The position numbers were made by a program, and so were the translations under genes. 64,000 bases of DNA from Leishmania mexicana MHOM/GT/2001/U1103. Taxonomy: Eukaryota; Euglenozoa; Kinetoplastea; Trypanosomatida; Trypanosomatidae. Within the stretch, counting starts at the first letter, position 1. Every line of letters starts with the position of its first letter. The stretch covers positions 472,377-536,376 of the forward strand of contig NC_018313.1 in NCBI RefSeq assembly GCF_000234665.1. Direction: 5' to 3'. Below are positions 10,475 through 20,685 of the stretch, in pieces. The notes below the pieces were generated by a model. That model made no database searches, was not told the DNA's origin, and saw only the letters and a program-made list of their open reading frames with translations.

Positions 10475-11527
10475 TCACAAGTCATCGTCGTCACTGTCTA
10501 TGACGACAACCTCAGCCGCCTCACGTCGCTGAGCCTTTGAATGACGCACGGCGTCGTTGGCGGCACTGGAGGTGGGGCCGGCGCCACTAGTGCTGCCTCG
10601 TGCATCCCCCTCGTCGGCGTCCACGACTACAACGCCGCTAGTGATCGGTGCGTCACCACCACGAAGGCGCCGCCGCCCAGGAGCAGTCGATGTACATGCC
10701 GGTCGTAGATGGGGCCATGCAGAGGCGGCTGCAGCGTCAATGCCGCCGAGCGAGTCGGTGTTACGCACGGCGTCACTGCTGAGCGTGGGCCACCTGGTAA
10801 TCCACTGCTGCGCTTGCGCCACCGCTGTCCAGTATGCTTGCGCACACCAGGTGGCGCTCGGTTCGGACGACAGCGACGTGCCCTCTCGTTCTGCTGGCGA
10901 GCGCAGTGCGAGCGCTGCCACGTTGACAAAGTTTTCCGCTGGCGTGACAGCCCCCGCATGAAGAAGGGTGCAAGGCAGTGAGGAGGTAGAGGAGAATGCA
11001 GTGGACCCGATGCTGCCGCAGTGGACCCAGCGCTGACCGCCCTCAGCGGGTCGAATCGCGTCCCCCTCATGTTCGGGCTCGTCACTCAGGACACCAAGCG
11101 ACACAAGCTCGGAGAACGACTCGTGGTTTCGTAGACCGTGCAGTGTGGCCATGATGGGCCACCGGGAGACGACTTGACGCAGCGCAGCAGCTCGACGGCA
11201 CACAGGCGCAAGGACGTCTGCTTGGGCCACCGCTGTCAGCGATTCTCTCGTCGACCCGCCATGAGGGATCTGCTCTCCACCTCCTCGAGCGATCACCGTA
11301 CTATGCTCTAGAATATGCACGATGTACCGGACATGAACAGGTATGCCGCAGACCCAGACCATGAAGAAGATGTGGCTCTCTACATCCTTTACGGTCCACT
11401 GCGCCACCCGCTCTGGTGTGAGGCCCTGCATGAGCACCGGACTGGCTTCATCCGGCGGAGAGGGCAGGATGACGACATCACTGGCGGCTGCGGCTGCGTC
11501 AAACTGGGGAGGCAAACTATTTCGCAT
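10475..11527 (-). CDS. Hypothetical protein with three SUMO-interaction-like motifs
   Basis: A 350-residue protein with no catalytic domain I recognise. It carries three short hydrophobic clusters of the SUMO-interacting-motif type: DVVIL near residues 17-21, VVVVDADEGD near 299-308, and a textbook C-terminal VVVIDSDDDD (340-349) running into the last residue. Between them are helical segments (WTVKDVESHI and ATLHGLRNHESF) that faintly recall a SAM domain, too weak to assert. It lies immediately upstream, in transcription order, of two PPPDE peptidase genes. A reader or scaffold for SUMOylated proteins is an inference from motifs and neighbours only. ATG at 11527. Confidence 0.7.
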   Translation of the reverse strand: MRNSLPPQFDAAAAASDVVILPSPPDEASPVLMQGLTPERVAQWTVKDVESHIFFMVWVCGIPVHVRYIVHILEHSTVIARGGGEQIPHGGSTRESLTAVAQADVLAPVCRRAAALRQVVSRWPIMATLHGLRNHESFSELVSLGVLSDEPEHEGDAIRPAEGGQRWVHCGSIGSTAFSSTSSLPCTLLHAGAVTPAENFVNVAALALRSPAEREGTSLSSEPSATWCAQAYWTAVAQAQQWITRWPTLSSDAVRNTDSLGGIDAAAASAWPHLRPACTSTAPGRRRLRGGDAPITSGVVVVDADEGDARGSTSGAGPTSSAANDAVRHSKAQRREAAEVVVIDSDDDDL

Positions 11528-13335
11528 TGTTCAGCTTCTCCTCCTCCGACAAGTTTCCCTGTTCCTGCCGTTCAGCCCACGTCGAAGCGCCTCTGCATCG
11601 CCGAGAAGTTGCTCGGCGATCGCCACGCTCTCGGTGACGGCGCACATCATGCGGGGAGAGGGATGGAGAAGATGTAAAAAGGCAGAGCAGAGTGCGGGAT
11701 GGCGCGCAGTTATCATGGCAACACTCCGAGGACATGGCATAGTGGTGACAGACAGCGCCTGCCAACCACGTCGCCCGTGAAAGCAGGAAGGTGGTCGGTG
11801 GCGACGTGGGCGAGGGAGGTCGGATGGCAGCAACGACGGGAGCGAAAGAAGAGGGGGAAGGGGGGGGTAATGGCAGAGGGGAGGGATGGGAGTGCTCCCA
11901 CGCACACGCTCAGCCGCACCCCCCCGCTTTATCAGCTCCCGTCTGTCTGCCGTACAGCCTGAGCGTCCCTTTCGGCTACGCCACTCCACGCATCTCCGAG
12001 GACGAAGGTGTTTTTACATCACGCGCCCTCCTCTGCCTCAACGCCTCCCTCGCCCCTCACGCACCGATGCAACAAGTAGCTGTTACAAAGTGCACGGGGG
12101 GGGAGTAACAGAGGTTAGGCACCATCGTGTTCGTCTCTGTGCGCCTGCCTCCGGTGCACAGACCTTGCATTGACTGTACTGGTACTATTGTTCCAATGGA
12201 CTACGCGACCCTTTCAGTGAACTCGTGTGCGCTGATGCCTGGATGCGCTGCCGGCGGTGGTGCCACTACCCTTACCCTTCGACGTCACCAGTGACCCATC
12301 TTGCCTCAACGACCCGTTCCTTCCACTCGTTGCCCGCCCCTCTCGCGCGCGGCGACGGTGGGGAGTGTCGGGAAAGTCAAGGGGGAGGTTATGGAGAAAT
12401 GAGAAAGCACTGCGAAGGCGGGTAGAGTATACGGGGGTGGGGGTGGCAGCAGAATGCCCACCGCACGTACAACGTCAGCAACGCGAGCAGCCAATGCGCC
12501 GGCACCGTTCCACGACGAGGGAGTTCGAACAAGCGCACACGAATCACACAAGAAACGAAAGGATAGCATGAACTTTACATTGAGTAGGGGGAAGGCGAAA
12601 ATATGGCGCAGTGATGCACGCCGCAGTTGCATAATCAACCGAAAAGTTGGGCGTGCGGGAGAGCGAGCAGGTGTGCGTGCGTGTGTGTGTGTGGGGGGGG
12701 TGAGGCTGTGGGCCTCATGGGAGGCCAACTCAAGTCATTGAAGAGGAGGTACGGCATGGTAAGCCCCTCGCAAGAAGGGCCGGGTCAGTTTGGTGCAACC
12801 TACACTGCACCGTGTTCCATCCCCTCCACCCCAACGCATAGTTTCCCTCCCTCCTCCGTCTCTCTCGCACGCGTAACAAATGGCGTCACACGCGTGCGCG
12901 AAAATACAGCCAAGGGCGTTTGCGAGTTTACATAGAACACCTCGAGGCGGCCACACGGCGTGGGAGGTGGTTGTGGCGATGGCGCGCACAGCGCGTACAC
13001 CGCATTCACTACTTCATCCACATGTGCATTTCCCCGCCGACGTGATGCTGTCGCAGTCTCGTCTCCGCCGATCCACTCGCCTACTGCTCTCACTTCGCAG
13101 GGACTCAGTCGACGGGCGGGTGCCTGAGAGAGAGCGAGATGCAGAAGAGGAGCACACGAGCCAGCACAATGATGGGTGGCCCAGAGAAGTGTGGGTAGGC
13201 TAACGACCGCCACATCGCGAAGTTTTCCGGGGAGGGGGGGGGGGGCTTTCAGCTTTCATAGGCTAAAATGAAAGGTTGTAGCCCCGTGCACCACATCACC
13301 GTGTCTGTACATCATCCGTAGAGCGGCCGGCGCAC
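11528..13335. other. Long intergenic/UTR stretch
   Basis: About 1.8 kb with no supported gene. G-runs, C/T tracts and short tandem repeats dominate, for example a G homopolymer at about 13232-13245. I see no RNA gene. Confidence 0.6.
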
Positions 13336-15156
13336 TTACGCCTCGATCTGCGCTGGCGCAGGGACGGCGCCGTCCGCCGCGTTTAGTGAAACCGCCGCAG
13401 GAGCGGCGATGGCGGCCGCGCTGACACCGCGTACCAGCGCCTCCTGCTCCTGCTCCACGAGAGCTTTGGCCTCCGCGATGCGTGCCTTCTTCTGGAAGAT
13501 CTCGTGCTCTTCACCTTCGACGTACTTCATCGAGCGATTCACGAAGCGGGTGCGGGCCGCGACGGACTCGTAGCCGAGCTCCTGCAGGGGGTGCACAAAC
13601 GGCTTCTCGGTGCGCTCGCACGAGGCCAACACTAGCTCCTCGACAGACTCGAACACCTGCTCACCGGCGTCCTGTGTGGCGTGCAGGGCGTTAATGACCC
13701 CCTCCACCGCCTGCGCCTGGGCCAGCATCTCCGCCACCTCCTCGCAGTAGTGCTTGAAGTTGGGGTCGAGACTGTCCATGGAGCTGTCTCGGTTATGTTG
13801 CGCAAGCCGGGCCTGGCGCTCCAACGTGTCGAGGCGGTGCGTCTTCTTCACCGTGAGCTCTCCACACACGAACACAAACGCGCGGTAGACCTTGAGGAGC
13901 TCGTCAGACTCGTGGTCAATAATGGCGTTGAGAGCCTTCTCCGCGTCCTCGTGGGGCAGCTTTTCCACCATGGTCTTCACGTACTTCTCCATCTCACGTA
14001 TTACAGGCTCGCATCCATTGCAGTACTCAAGGCACCGCCGCAGTCGCTGCAGGTGCTGGTCCCCTATAGTGACGAACTCCTCGTACGCCGTCACGCGCTT
14101 CGCCTCTTCCTTGACGGCCTCGACCACGTCCTGCGTCATGACCCGCTGCTGCTCCATCACCCTCCGCAGCTCCGCCGCCTTCTCTAGTATTTCGTTCACT
14201 AACTGGACCTTGTGCTCCACAACGGAGCCGAGCGATGCCTCCATCTTCCTCTTCTGATTCTGGAAGGCGGTCTTCGCCGCCTCGTGCGTGGCGGCCTCGC
14301 GCGCACGCGACTCTTGGCACCTCTCCAGGTCCGCCCTTACTGCAGACTTGATGGCATGCTTGTGGTCGCTGAAGGCCTTCACGGCATCATCGGCGTCCTC
14401 GCGCAGCTTCTGCAGGCGGTCAGCAAAGTGCACCACTTCGCTGTCCTCCTCTGTGGAGCTGAGAAAGTGGAGGCGCTTCACGTAGGAGACGAGGTACTCG
14501 TAGCGAGCCGCGATGAGGTGGCGGTGGGCCCGCTCCACCTCGACGACGTCGCCGTGGCTGAGGGCGGTGTCGTAGACGGCCTGGGCCTCGTCCACCTTGG
14601 TCACGTACTTGTGTTGCTGCTCATCCATCTCTGACAGCTCATCCTTGATCTCCGCGGTGGGGTCAACATGCTGGATGTCATGCAGCGCCGCCAGCGTCTC
14701 GGAAAGATCGATGACGGAGGTTTTTGGGACGTGCGGCTTGATGACGCTCAGGCTGTCCTTCACCACGAGGTAGCGACCCCGCGGCAGATCCTTGTTGGTC
14801 AGCTGGCACAGGGCGTTTGCGAAGGCGTTTGCGTCCAGTGCCGGAAGCGTGCACAGGTCCTCGATCTCCTCCGGTGTCACGCGCTGTTCGCACTCCCCCA
14901 TGAAGCGCGCCTCATCCCAGCCAGCAGGGCGCTCGTGACGGTAGCGCTCATGCAGCTTCGCGGCGGCTTCCAAAATGCGCTCGCCGTTGAGCGCCAGCGA
15001 TGACAGGCGGCCTTCCGTGTACGTCACGAAGTTGTCGGCGATGGTCAGGCCATTTTCCGCAAGCTCGGCAATGGCAGCGATGCAGCGGTGATTCTCGACA
15101 TTCTGCACGTCCCGTGACGGGTACGTGGGCAGGACGATCGCGCTGCTGCTCATCAT
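13336..15156 (-). CDS. Paraflagellar rod family protein
   Basis: The 606-residue product starts at tandem ATGs at 15156/15153 (MMSSSAIVLP). It is almost entirely alpha-helical and rich in Glu, Lys, Arg and Ala, with long coiled-coil stretches. The block ending in KHYCEEVAEML, and the run of AARTRFVNRSMKYVEGEEHE before the C-terminus, resemble the PFR1/PFR2 rod domain. The length is similar to PFR1/PFR2 (about 600 residues). The family builds the paraflagellar rod alongside the axoneme in kinetoplastids. It differs from canonical PFR1/2 in its N-terminus and its low-complexity Ala/Pro tail, so it is more likely a minor rod component than one of the two major proteins. Confidence 0.85.
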   Translation of the reverse strand: MMSSSAIVLPTYPSRDVQNVENHRCIAAIAELAENGLTIADNFVTYTEGRLSSLALNGERILEAAAKLHERYRHERPAGWDEARFMGECEQRVTPEEIEDLCTLPALDANAFANALCQLTNKDLPRGRYLVVKDSLSVIKPHVPKTSVIDLSETLAALHDIQHVDPTAEIKDELSEMDEQQHKYVTKVDEAQAVYDTALSHGDVVEVERAHRHLIAARYEYLVSYVKRLHFLSSTEEDSEVVHFADRLQKLREDADDAVKAFSDHKHAIKSAVRADLERCQESRAREAATHEAAKTAFQNQKRKMEASLGSVVEHKVQLVNEILEKAAELRRVMEQQRVMTQDVVEAVKEEAKRVTAYEEFVTIGDQHLQRLRRCLEYCNGCEPVIREMEKYVKTMVEKLPHEDAEKALNAIIDHESDELLKVYRAFVFVCGELTVKKTHRLDTLERQARLAQHNRDSSMDSLDPNFKHYCEEVAEMLAQAQAVEGVINALHATQDAGEQVFESVEELVLASCERTEKPFVHPLQELGYESVAARTRFVNRSMKYVEGEEHEIFQKKARIAEAKALVEQEQEALVRGVSAAAIAAPAAVSLNAADGAVPAPAQIEA

Positions 15157-15714
15157 GGTGTCGTCCTTCTCTATATATGACGGTCGCGTGTGTGCGCGGT
15201 GTCTTGTGGGGGCGCACGAGGAGGCGAGCGAGAGAGGGACCGGAGGGTGGTGCGGGTTTCTACTGTGGACACAGACGCGAGAAATACACACACACACACA
15301 GAGAAAGGCAAAGTGCGACAGTGCTGAGTGATGGTACACAAACCAGCAGGAGAGCCACCAAGCGGTCGGGTGGGTGTGCGTGTGGGGGTGTGGAGGAGGA
15401 GGAGGGGGAGGGGCTATCGGCACATAAACATGTGGGCGGGCCGTACGGAGTGCAGTAGAGTGAAGGGGCAGGCAAGGTGGTGGTGATGGTGGTGAGGACG
15501 GAGGCAGAGACGCATCTGCACGAGTTCAAGTCGCCGATTCGCACACACGCATGTGCGATGTGTGTCAGCAACCTGAGCGCGACATGCACGCTCAGAAGAA
15601 CGCGGTGGGTGCCGGCGTGCAGCCATTATGCCTGTGGTGAGACAACTTTGTGTCACGCAGTGGGCCTACACATCGTTAGCTCCACGACGGCACTTTCGTT
15701 TCACTTCAACGCGG
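15157..15714. other. 5'UTR/intergenic stretch
   Basis: It holds a C/T-rich tract on the minus strand (about 15210-15245) that could serve splicing of the rod protein mRNA, and several CA repeats. No gene is seen. Confidence 0.55.
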
Positions 15715-16149
15715 GTGTATTTTCTCTGCCGTACAGCACGCGCTGAGCGCCACACCACGCCCCACCACCGAGCCCTGCCTCAAGCTCTACTGCCCCACCC
15801 CCACACAGCCGCTCCTCGGCATGCCGGTCGCCAGCCCCGGTGCATCCCCCCTCTCGGGGTGGCACGCGGGCTCCTCCCCCACACATCCGTGGGCCGTGCG
15901 AGGGCCGGGTGAGGCGTACGCTCGAGTCGCCCTGACACGTTTTGCCCATCGTATGGATGGCACAGACGTGTTCACTGCCGTCGGCCGCCCCGACGCACCG
16001 TCGTCACCCCAGGGCCGGACCCTGTCACCGCCGGAGGTGGGCTCTACATTGGCAGGGATAGAAGGGGCGGGGGTGAGGGGGGAGGGGTGCACCGGGCCCT
16101 GAGGTACCACGCACTGAGAGGTGTGTGTCCGTGCCCTCCCGTCATCAGG
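15715..16149 (-). mobile_element. SIDER2-like degenerate retroposon, copy 1
   Basis: About 435 bases nearly identical to 29152-29598 (same orientation) and, over its 15715-16032 part, to the inverted copy at 20686-21003. Read on the minus strand it ends in an A-rich stretch (GAGAAAATACAC), compatible with a retroposon 3' end. Size, placement in a 3'UTR and repetition fit the SIDER elements known to be abundant in Leishmania 3'UTRs. I could not compare it with a SIDER consensus, so the family name is inferred while the repeat itself is directly seen. Confidence 0.7.
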
Positions 16150-16711
16150 AGCACGGAAAAGCGCAGATGGGGTTTGCACAGGTTGAGAGTGATGGTGAGG
16201 GTAGGAGGGGGCCCGTCGTTTCTGGCGGTGCCCACAAGCAAGAAAGATAAAGCGGAAGTAAGCATCCACGCACCCACATGCACGTGCGCGCACCCGCATG
16301 GGCCGAGTGCGCGCCGACACAGTCAAGCACGGAGGCGACGGTGGTGGGCGTGGCGAGTGTCCACGTAAACACAAGCGAGAAACACAAAGCAGAGATATGA
16401 GCGAGCCGCAGGCGGGCACGCGCGCATGCGTAACCGCCACCCCCTTGCCCCTGCTCGCTCTACCAAGAAGCCATGATGGGCCAGAGTGGGAGAGGCAGGG
16501 CGTGATGAGAGAGAAATAGAGGGAGGGAGGGAGGAGGTGCGGCATGCCGTGTGTCGGGACGGCGTCCGCGTGCAAGAGACACCGTTGAACTCGCTTGCAG
16601 ACTCGCGTGCACTGCATCCTGCTGTGTCACTGCGAACACTTCCGGGTGTGTTCTCCTCTCCTCTCCGGCCCATCCTTGTGCAGTCGACCTAACCATGTCT
16701 GCGTTGTGCTT
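16150..16711. other. 3'UTR/intergenic stretch
   Basis: Between the SIDER-like copy and the stop codon of the type I membrane protein gene. No gene or structured feature is seen. Confidence 0.5.
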
Positions 16712-18517
16712 TTAGTCGGCAGACCTTGAATTCGCATCAGGGCGTTGCTTCTGCGCCTTCTTCCGCTGCGCATCCGAGACGAGCCGGTCGTCAGAGTCAT
16801 CGGGCTGCATGCAGTAGTACCAGAGCACCGCCAACCCGGTGCCGATGACGAGGGCGCTGATGGCGGCGATCAGGAGGATGTAGAGCGGGTCGAGCGGCTT
16901 CTTGTACTCGTGCGCGTTGGTGGGTGGCTCGGCGAGGTCCGTGAAAGAAACATGAATGCGGGCGACACGGTAGTAGTAGATGGACGGGCCCCCCTTGAGA
17001 CCCACCTCCACGTACATTTGGTTGGCCTCCACAAACTCGTTAGGGACAGTGGAGAGGTTGAGAGTCAGCGAGTACGAGGAGACACCATCGGGGTTGCCGA
17101 GATACTGCTTCAGCGCCGCCTCTGTCTTCAGTGGTACCTCCTTCAGCTGATCCTTCGTCTTGCGCGGCGAGGTGAAGCAGAACACAGCCGAGAAGGCGGC
17201 GGCGGAAAGCAGCTCCGTGTTGGCCGATAAGTAAAACCCGACGTCTTTCGGCGACGGTGGCGGCTTACCCGCGCCAGCGTAGCCGGCTACCAAGTAGCTG
17301 AAGATGTCTGTGCTCATCGACAGTGCACTGTAGTTACCCATAACAGGTCTTCTGCCGCTCATGACCACCCACTGTAGGCCTTCTGATTCCCGTGGCACCT
17401 GCTCAGGCACATGAAAATGGAATACCGATGCAGCCAGCATAGCGTCGTTGCTGAGGAAGTTGTACTTCCACGTGACACGCAGCTGCAGCGTGCTGTTCCG
17501 ATTTGTCTTGATACAGTACTCCCCTTCCGTCGTTCCCGGCAACCCCAGCGCGACATCAGCCTTGCTGAAGCACAGGTGTTTGCCCTCGAGAAGGACCTCT
17601 ACGTCCAGCGGTCGACTGCGGCATAGATAGCTGCTTTCATTGACGTGGGTCATGTAGTAGTCTTGCGCGCACACACAGGTCTGTGTATACGGCTCGTCTT
17701 CGGAGATGTACCCGTCGCACTGCTCCTGCTCATGCACGGAGAGTGACACGTACTCCGCTGCCGTGTAGGTGACCTCGGAGTTTCTGCATGCAACGATGGC
17801 GTTGGAGGAGTAGGCGCTGACACCGTTTATGCAGCTGAGAGGGGTCTGTTCTGCAGGCTGCGTCACCAGCGTCTTCACTTGCTGGAGGTTCGTGCTGTGA
17901 AATACCTGGTGCAGCGGTGTGTTCACCGTTCGGGTCGTTTGATGAATAGCTGCAGGGGTCCTGTGCGCGTTTGGCGGCGACACGAGAAGCGACGTCTTGG
18001 GACTCCTGACTTCCGCGTGGAGGTCCGCATCTGACTCTACCTTGGTGAGGAGCGCCTCTGCGTCCTTTTCGAGAGAGCCTCCGACCAAGACGGACGCAAG
18101 CGTGCGGCCAGCGCTGGCGAATCTCATCACCGACTGAACCCCGGACTGCACCACGGTGTGGGGATGTTTCAGGCACTGCGTGATAAACCCAAGCAGTGGC
18201 ATGCGATCGGCGCTTGGCATTGGCGCGAGGCTTTCAGAAGGGTCCAAGTGGCTGTCTTCTGTGGATTGTCTGTCAGCGGTTTTGATGTCGGTGACACCGC
18301 TCTCGTAGTGACTGCCAACGAAAAGCTCCAGAGCCATCCCGACCCGCTCTGCGTAGGCAGCGAGGGAGCGGAGGCGTTGGCGCTGCGCCGTCGGCGGCGC
18401 TGACGACACATGTGTTGGGGCTACTGCCGCCGCTGCTACGGAGGCGAGGGAGGCTGTATGCAGCAGCAGAAGTGCTGCGGTTGCCAGGACGGCCGCCACG
18501 GCAACTTTTCGCGTCAT
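16712..18517 (-). CDS. Type I membrane protein, conserved hypothetical
   Basis: A 601-residue protein. It has a clear N-terminal signal peptide (basic MTRK followed by an Ala/Leu/Val core to about residue 30), a long extracytoplasmic region, one membrane helix near the C-terminus (within YILLIAAISALVIGTGLAV) and a short basic, acidic-patch cytoplasmic tail. The middle third has about ten cysteines (for example SCINGV, VACRNS, EQCDGY, CVCAQ, YLCRS, YCIKT), suggesting a disulfide-bonded domain, with several N-x-S/T sites. I considered the HAP2/GCS1 gamete fusogen but could not confirm its signature. Probably a surface or endomembrane glycoprotein of unknown role. Confidence 0.8.
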   Translation of the reverse strand: MTRKVAVAAVLATAALLLLHTASLASVAAAAVAPTHVSSAPPTAQRQRLRSLAAYAERVGMALELFVGSHYESGVTDIKTADRQSTEDSHLDPSESLAPMPSADRMPLLGFITQCLKHPHTVVQSGVQSVMRFASAGRTLASVLVGGSLEKDAEALLTKVESDADLHAEVRSPKTSLLVSPPNAHRTPAAIHQTTRTVNTPLHQVFHSTNLQQVKTLVTQPAEQTPLSCINGVSAYSSNAIVACRNSEVTYTAAEYVSLSVHEQEQCDGYISEDEPYTQTCVCAQDYYMTHVNESSYLCRSRPLDVEVLLEGKHLCFSKADVALGLPGTTEGEYCIKTNRNSTLQLRVTWKYNFLSNDAMLAASVFHFHVPEQVPRESEGLQWVVMSGRRPVMGNYSALSMSTDIFSYLVAGYAGAGKPPPSPKDVGFYLSANTELLSAAAFSAVFCFTSPRKTKDQLKEVPLKTEAALKQYLGNPDGVSSYSLTLNLSTVPNEFVEANQMYVEVGLKGGPSIYYYRVARIHVSFTDLAEPPTNAHEYKKPLDPLYILLIAAISALVIGTGLAVLWYYCMQPDDSDDRLVSDAQRKKAQKQRPDANSRSAD

Positions 18518-18564
18518 TCTGAGGGGTTGTGAGCGTGCCGCTGCTATCTCTATCGCGGTGAACC

Positions 18565-18613
18565 CTGGGTGTATATGTGCGTGTGTGTGGGGGGGGGGGA
18601 GGGGGGAGGGGGC
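18565..18613 (-). promoter_or_regulatory. Probable trans-splice acceptor for the type I membrane protein gene
   Basis: A very C-rich tract (about 18589-18611 on the minus strand) followed by CAG ending at 18565, 48 bases before the ATG at 18517. Confidence 0.5.
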
Positions 18614-19927
18614 AACACAACGAGCGAATCAACGATCAAAAAAGTCGAGAGGGGATGGGAGAGACCCGCCCACGCGCTGAGGGGCAGCAACACGCAGAAG
18701 ACAGCGAGATATAATATATATATATATGTAGAGGGAGAAACTCTCGGCAGGCGACAACAACTTCCAAAGTGTTTGAGAGGCTCCACTTAGGGCGGAGAGC
18801 GTCAACGTATACTCGCACACAGGAGCGCAGGCAGTGAGCGTGCAGGTGTGCTTCCAGGGCGGATGAGGCGTCGAGCGCTGCAAGCAGCCTGGGAAAAGCG
18901 AAGCGGCTACGCACTGGTGGACACAGGCGTATAGAAAGCAGGTGGGCGGAGGAGCACCACGTCCACGCCCATGAAACGGGATAAAAACTTCAAGCCAAAG
19001 TAAAGAGCAGGCAACCAATGAAAGGGATTAGATGCGGGCGTGAGCTGAAAGGGCGAAGCGAGCGCAGAGGTGCGGGGTCGACTGGGACGCTGATGTGAAC
19101 GCAAAACCACACGGCGGAGGTGGCGAGGACGGAGGGGGATAGGAGAGGCGCTGCAGCGTGCACTAACTTGACTGTCAGTGCGCTGCAATGAAACACACAC
19201 ACACAGAGGGAGAGGGAGGGGGAGGGAGGGGGAGAGAGGATGGACGGAAGCGGGTGTGACACGTTAGAAAGGGCAAGGGAGGACGGAGAGAGGACACGCA
19301 TGTCTGCACGCAAACAGGCGGCGGTGACACCCGCACCTGACAGCGTCATCGAGCCGCCCATTGGATGTGGGAAGACAAGCACGTAATGAATTCACCCCTC
19401 TCGTTTCGCCTCATCGTGAGAAAGTACCGAGGCACGAGAGGCGTGAGGGATGGGTGCGCGGGGGCCGCTGTGCGCTTCACCGTGTACCTTTTGTCTGTTT
19501 CCCTGGGCGAGGGCGTGGCTCTTGCTGTTTTCGGGAGGGGTGGAGGAGGACGTTGGTGTCTAGACGACAACGAAAACCAAGAAGCGAAGACGAAGAAGGG
19601 GAAGAAGAAAACGTGTGTGTCACCTGTTCTGAGAGAAGACAAAGCGTGCACGCCTCTGTGCAGCGTGGCGCGGACGGCGACTGGAAGACGGAGAAGCGCA
19701 TCTGTGCTTTCACCCACCTCTCCTCTTCTTCAGCGTCTCGCCGCCGAACCCGCCACGCACTCCAGCAAAGGACGAGCCATCACCTTCAAGGAAATACAAT
19801 CGAAAAGCAAACAATAGATCTCTATGAAAGCCCACGGCATAGGCGGGGAGGGGGAAGGCGAGGGCCCCCCCCCACACACACACCCGACACACGCGCGAGG
19901 CGTCGACACACCCTCTAACTGAGTCAC
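18614..19927. other. Intergenic/UTR stretch
   Basis: No gene is supported. It contains an AT microsatellite at 18709-18728 and purine-rich segments; the part nearest 19928 is the presumed 3'UTR of histone H2B. Confidence 0.6.
18709..18728. repeat. AT dinucleotide tract
   Basis: About 20 bases of alternating A/T with one AA step, striking in an otherwise GC-rich region. It lies in the spacer between H2B and the type I membrane protein gene. Confidence 0.85.
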
Positions 19928-20251
19928 TTAACGGGACGCGTTCGACACGGCCTTCGTGCCCTCAGCCATGGCGTGCTTCGCGAGCTCCGCCGGCAGCACA
20001 ATGCGCACCGCCGTCTGCACCTCGCGCGCACCCAGCGTGCGCTTCTTGTTCGCACGAACAATCGACGCAGCCTCGGTGCAGATGCGCTCCATCACGTCGT
20101 TCACGTACGAGTTCACGATCTTCATCGTGCGACCCGACATCGACATCTGGGAGTTGATCGCCTTCAGCGAGCGGTTCACGTACACGTTCCACGTGCGCTT
20201 CGGCTTGCGGTGCGACTTGTGCGCGTGTGAAGTCTTGCGGGAAGAAGCCAT
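19928..20251 (-). CDS. Histone H2B
   Basis: A 107-residue core histone starting at [12 protein letters not shown] (ATG at 20251; the open frame extends upstream only through UTR). Diagnostic segments include [53 protein letters not shown] and the C-terminal helix ending AVSNASR. They match the short, divergent H2B of trypanosomatids. It packages nuclear DNA as a dimer with H2A. It is a single copy here, surrounded by unrelated genes. A C/T-rich leader (about 20255-20300 on the minus strand) precedes the ATG. Trypanosomatid histone mRNAs are trans-spliced and polyadenylated, so no canonical histone stem-loop is expected. Confidence 0.97.
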   Translation of the reverse strand: MASSRKTSHAHKSHRKPKRTWNVYVNRSLKAINSQMSMSGRTMKIVNSYVNDVMERICTEAASIVRANKKRTLGAREVQTAVRIVLPAELAKHAMAEGTKAVSNASR

Positions 20252-20685
20252 GGTGGTGTGAGGGGTTTGGTTGGGGAAGGAGGGAGAGCGTGAAAGTGCG
20301 AAGGATGTGGCTGGGCTGGTGAGGGCTGCGGGGCTGAAGCAAGTCACCGAAGCGAAGGGGTGAGGGAGAGGAGCGTGAGGGGATGGGATAGGTTGATGGA
20401 GTCACGCGCATGGAGACGACTGGCGAGAGGGCGCAACGCTGCGGCCCCGCTGATGTACACCCATTAGATTGTAGTTGTGAGTGCTACAGACATGCTTGCA
20501 TCGTAACACCGCCTGCGGTGTACCGCAGAGCTGCATCGGGGTGCACCTGCGCGGGAGTTGACGATGTGGGGGAGCAGGGGGTGGCCAGGGATCCCCGCCA
20601 GGTCGATATCACCACCTTTCGTCTTTCTTCTGCATTGCGTGATGCTCTTTTGGTACCTTTCTTCTTTAGAATGTGTGAGCGGCCT
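20252..20685. other. H2B 5' flank/intergenic
   Basis: C/T-rich on the minus strand next to the H2B start, as expected for the splice-acceptor region. No other feature is seen. Confidence 0.5.

Noticed and set aside
13681..14187. Open plus-strand frame of 168 codons
   Set aside because: Antisense of the paraflagellar rod gene; Leu/Val/His/Arg-rich as expected for the complement of a coiled-coil gene.
16712..18517. HAP2/GCS1 gamete fusogen
   Set aside because: Topology is similar, but I could not find the family's signature segments and the protein is shorter than usual.
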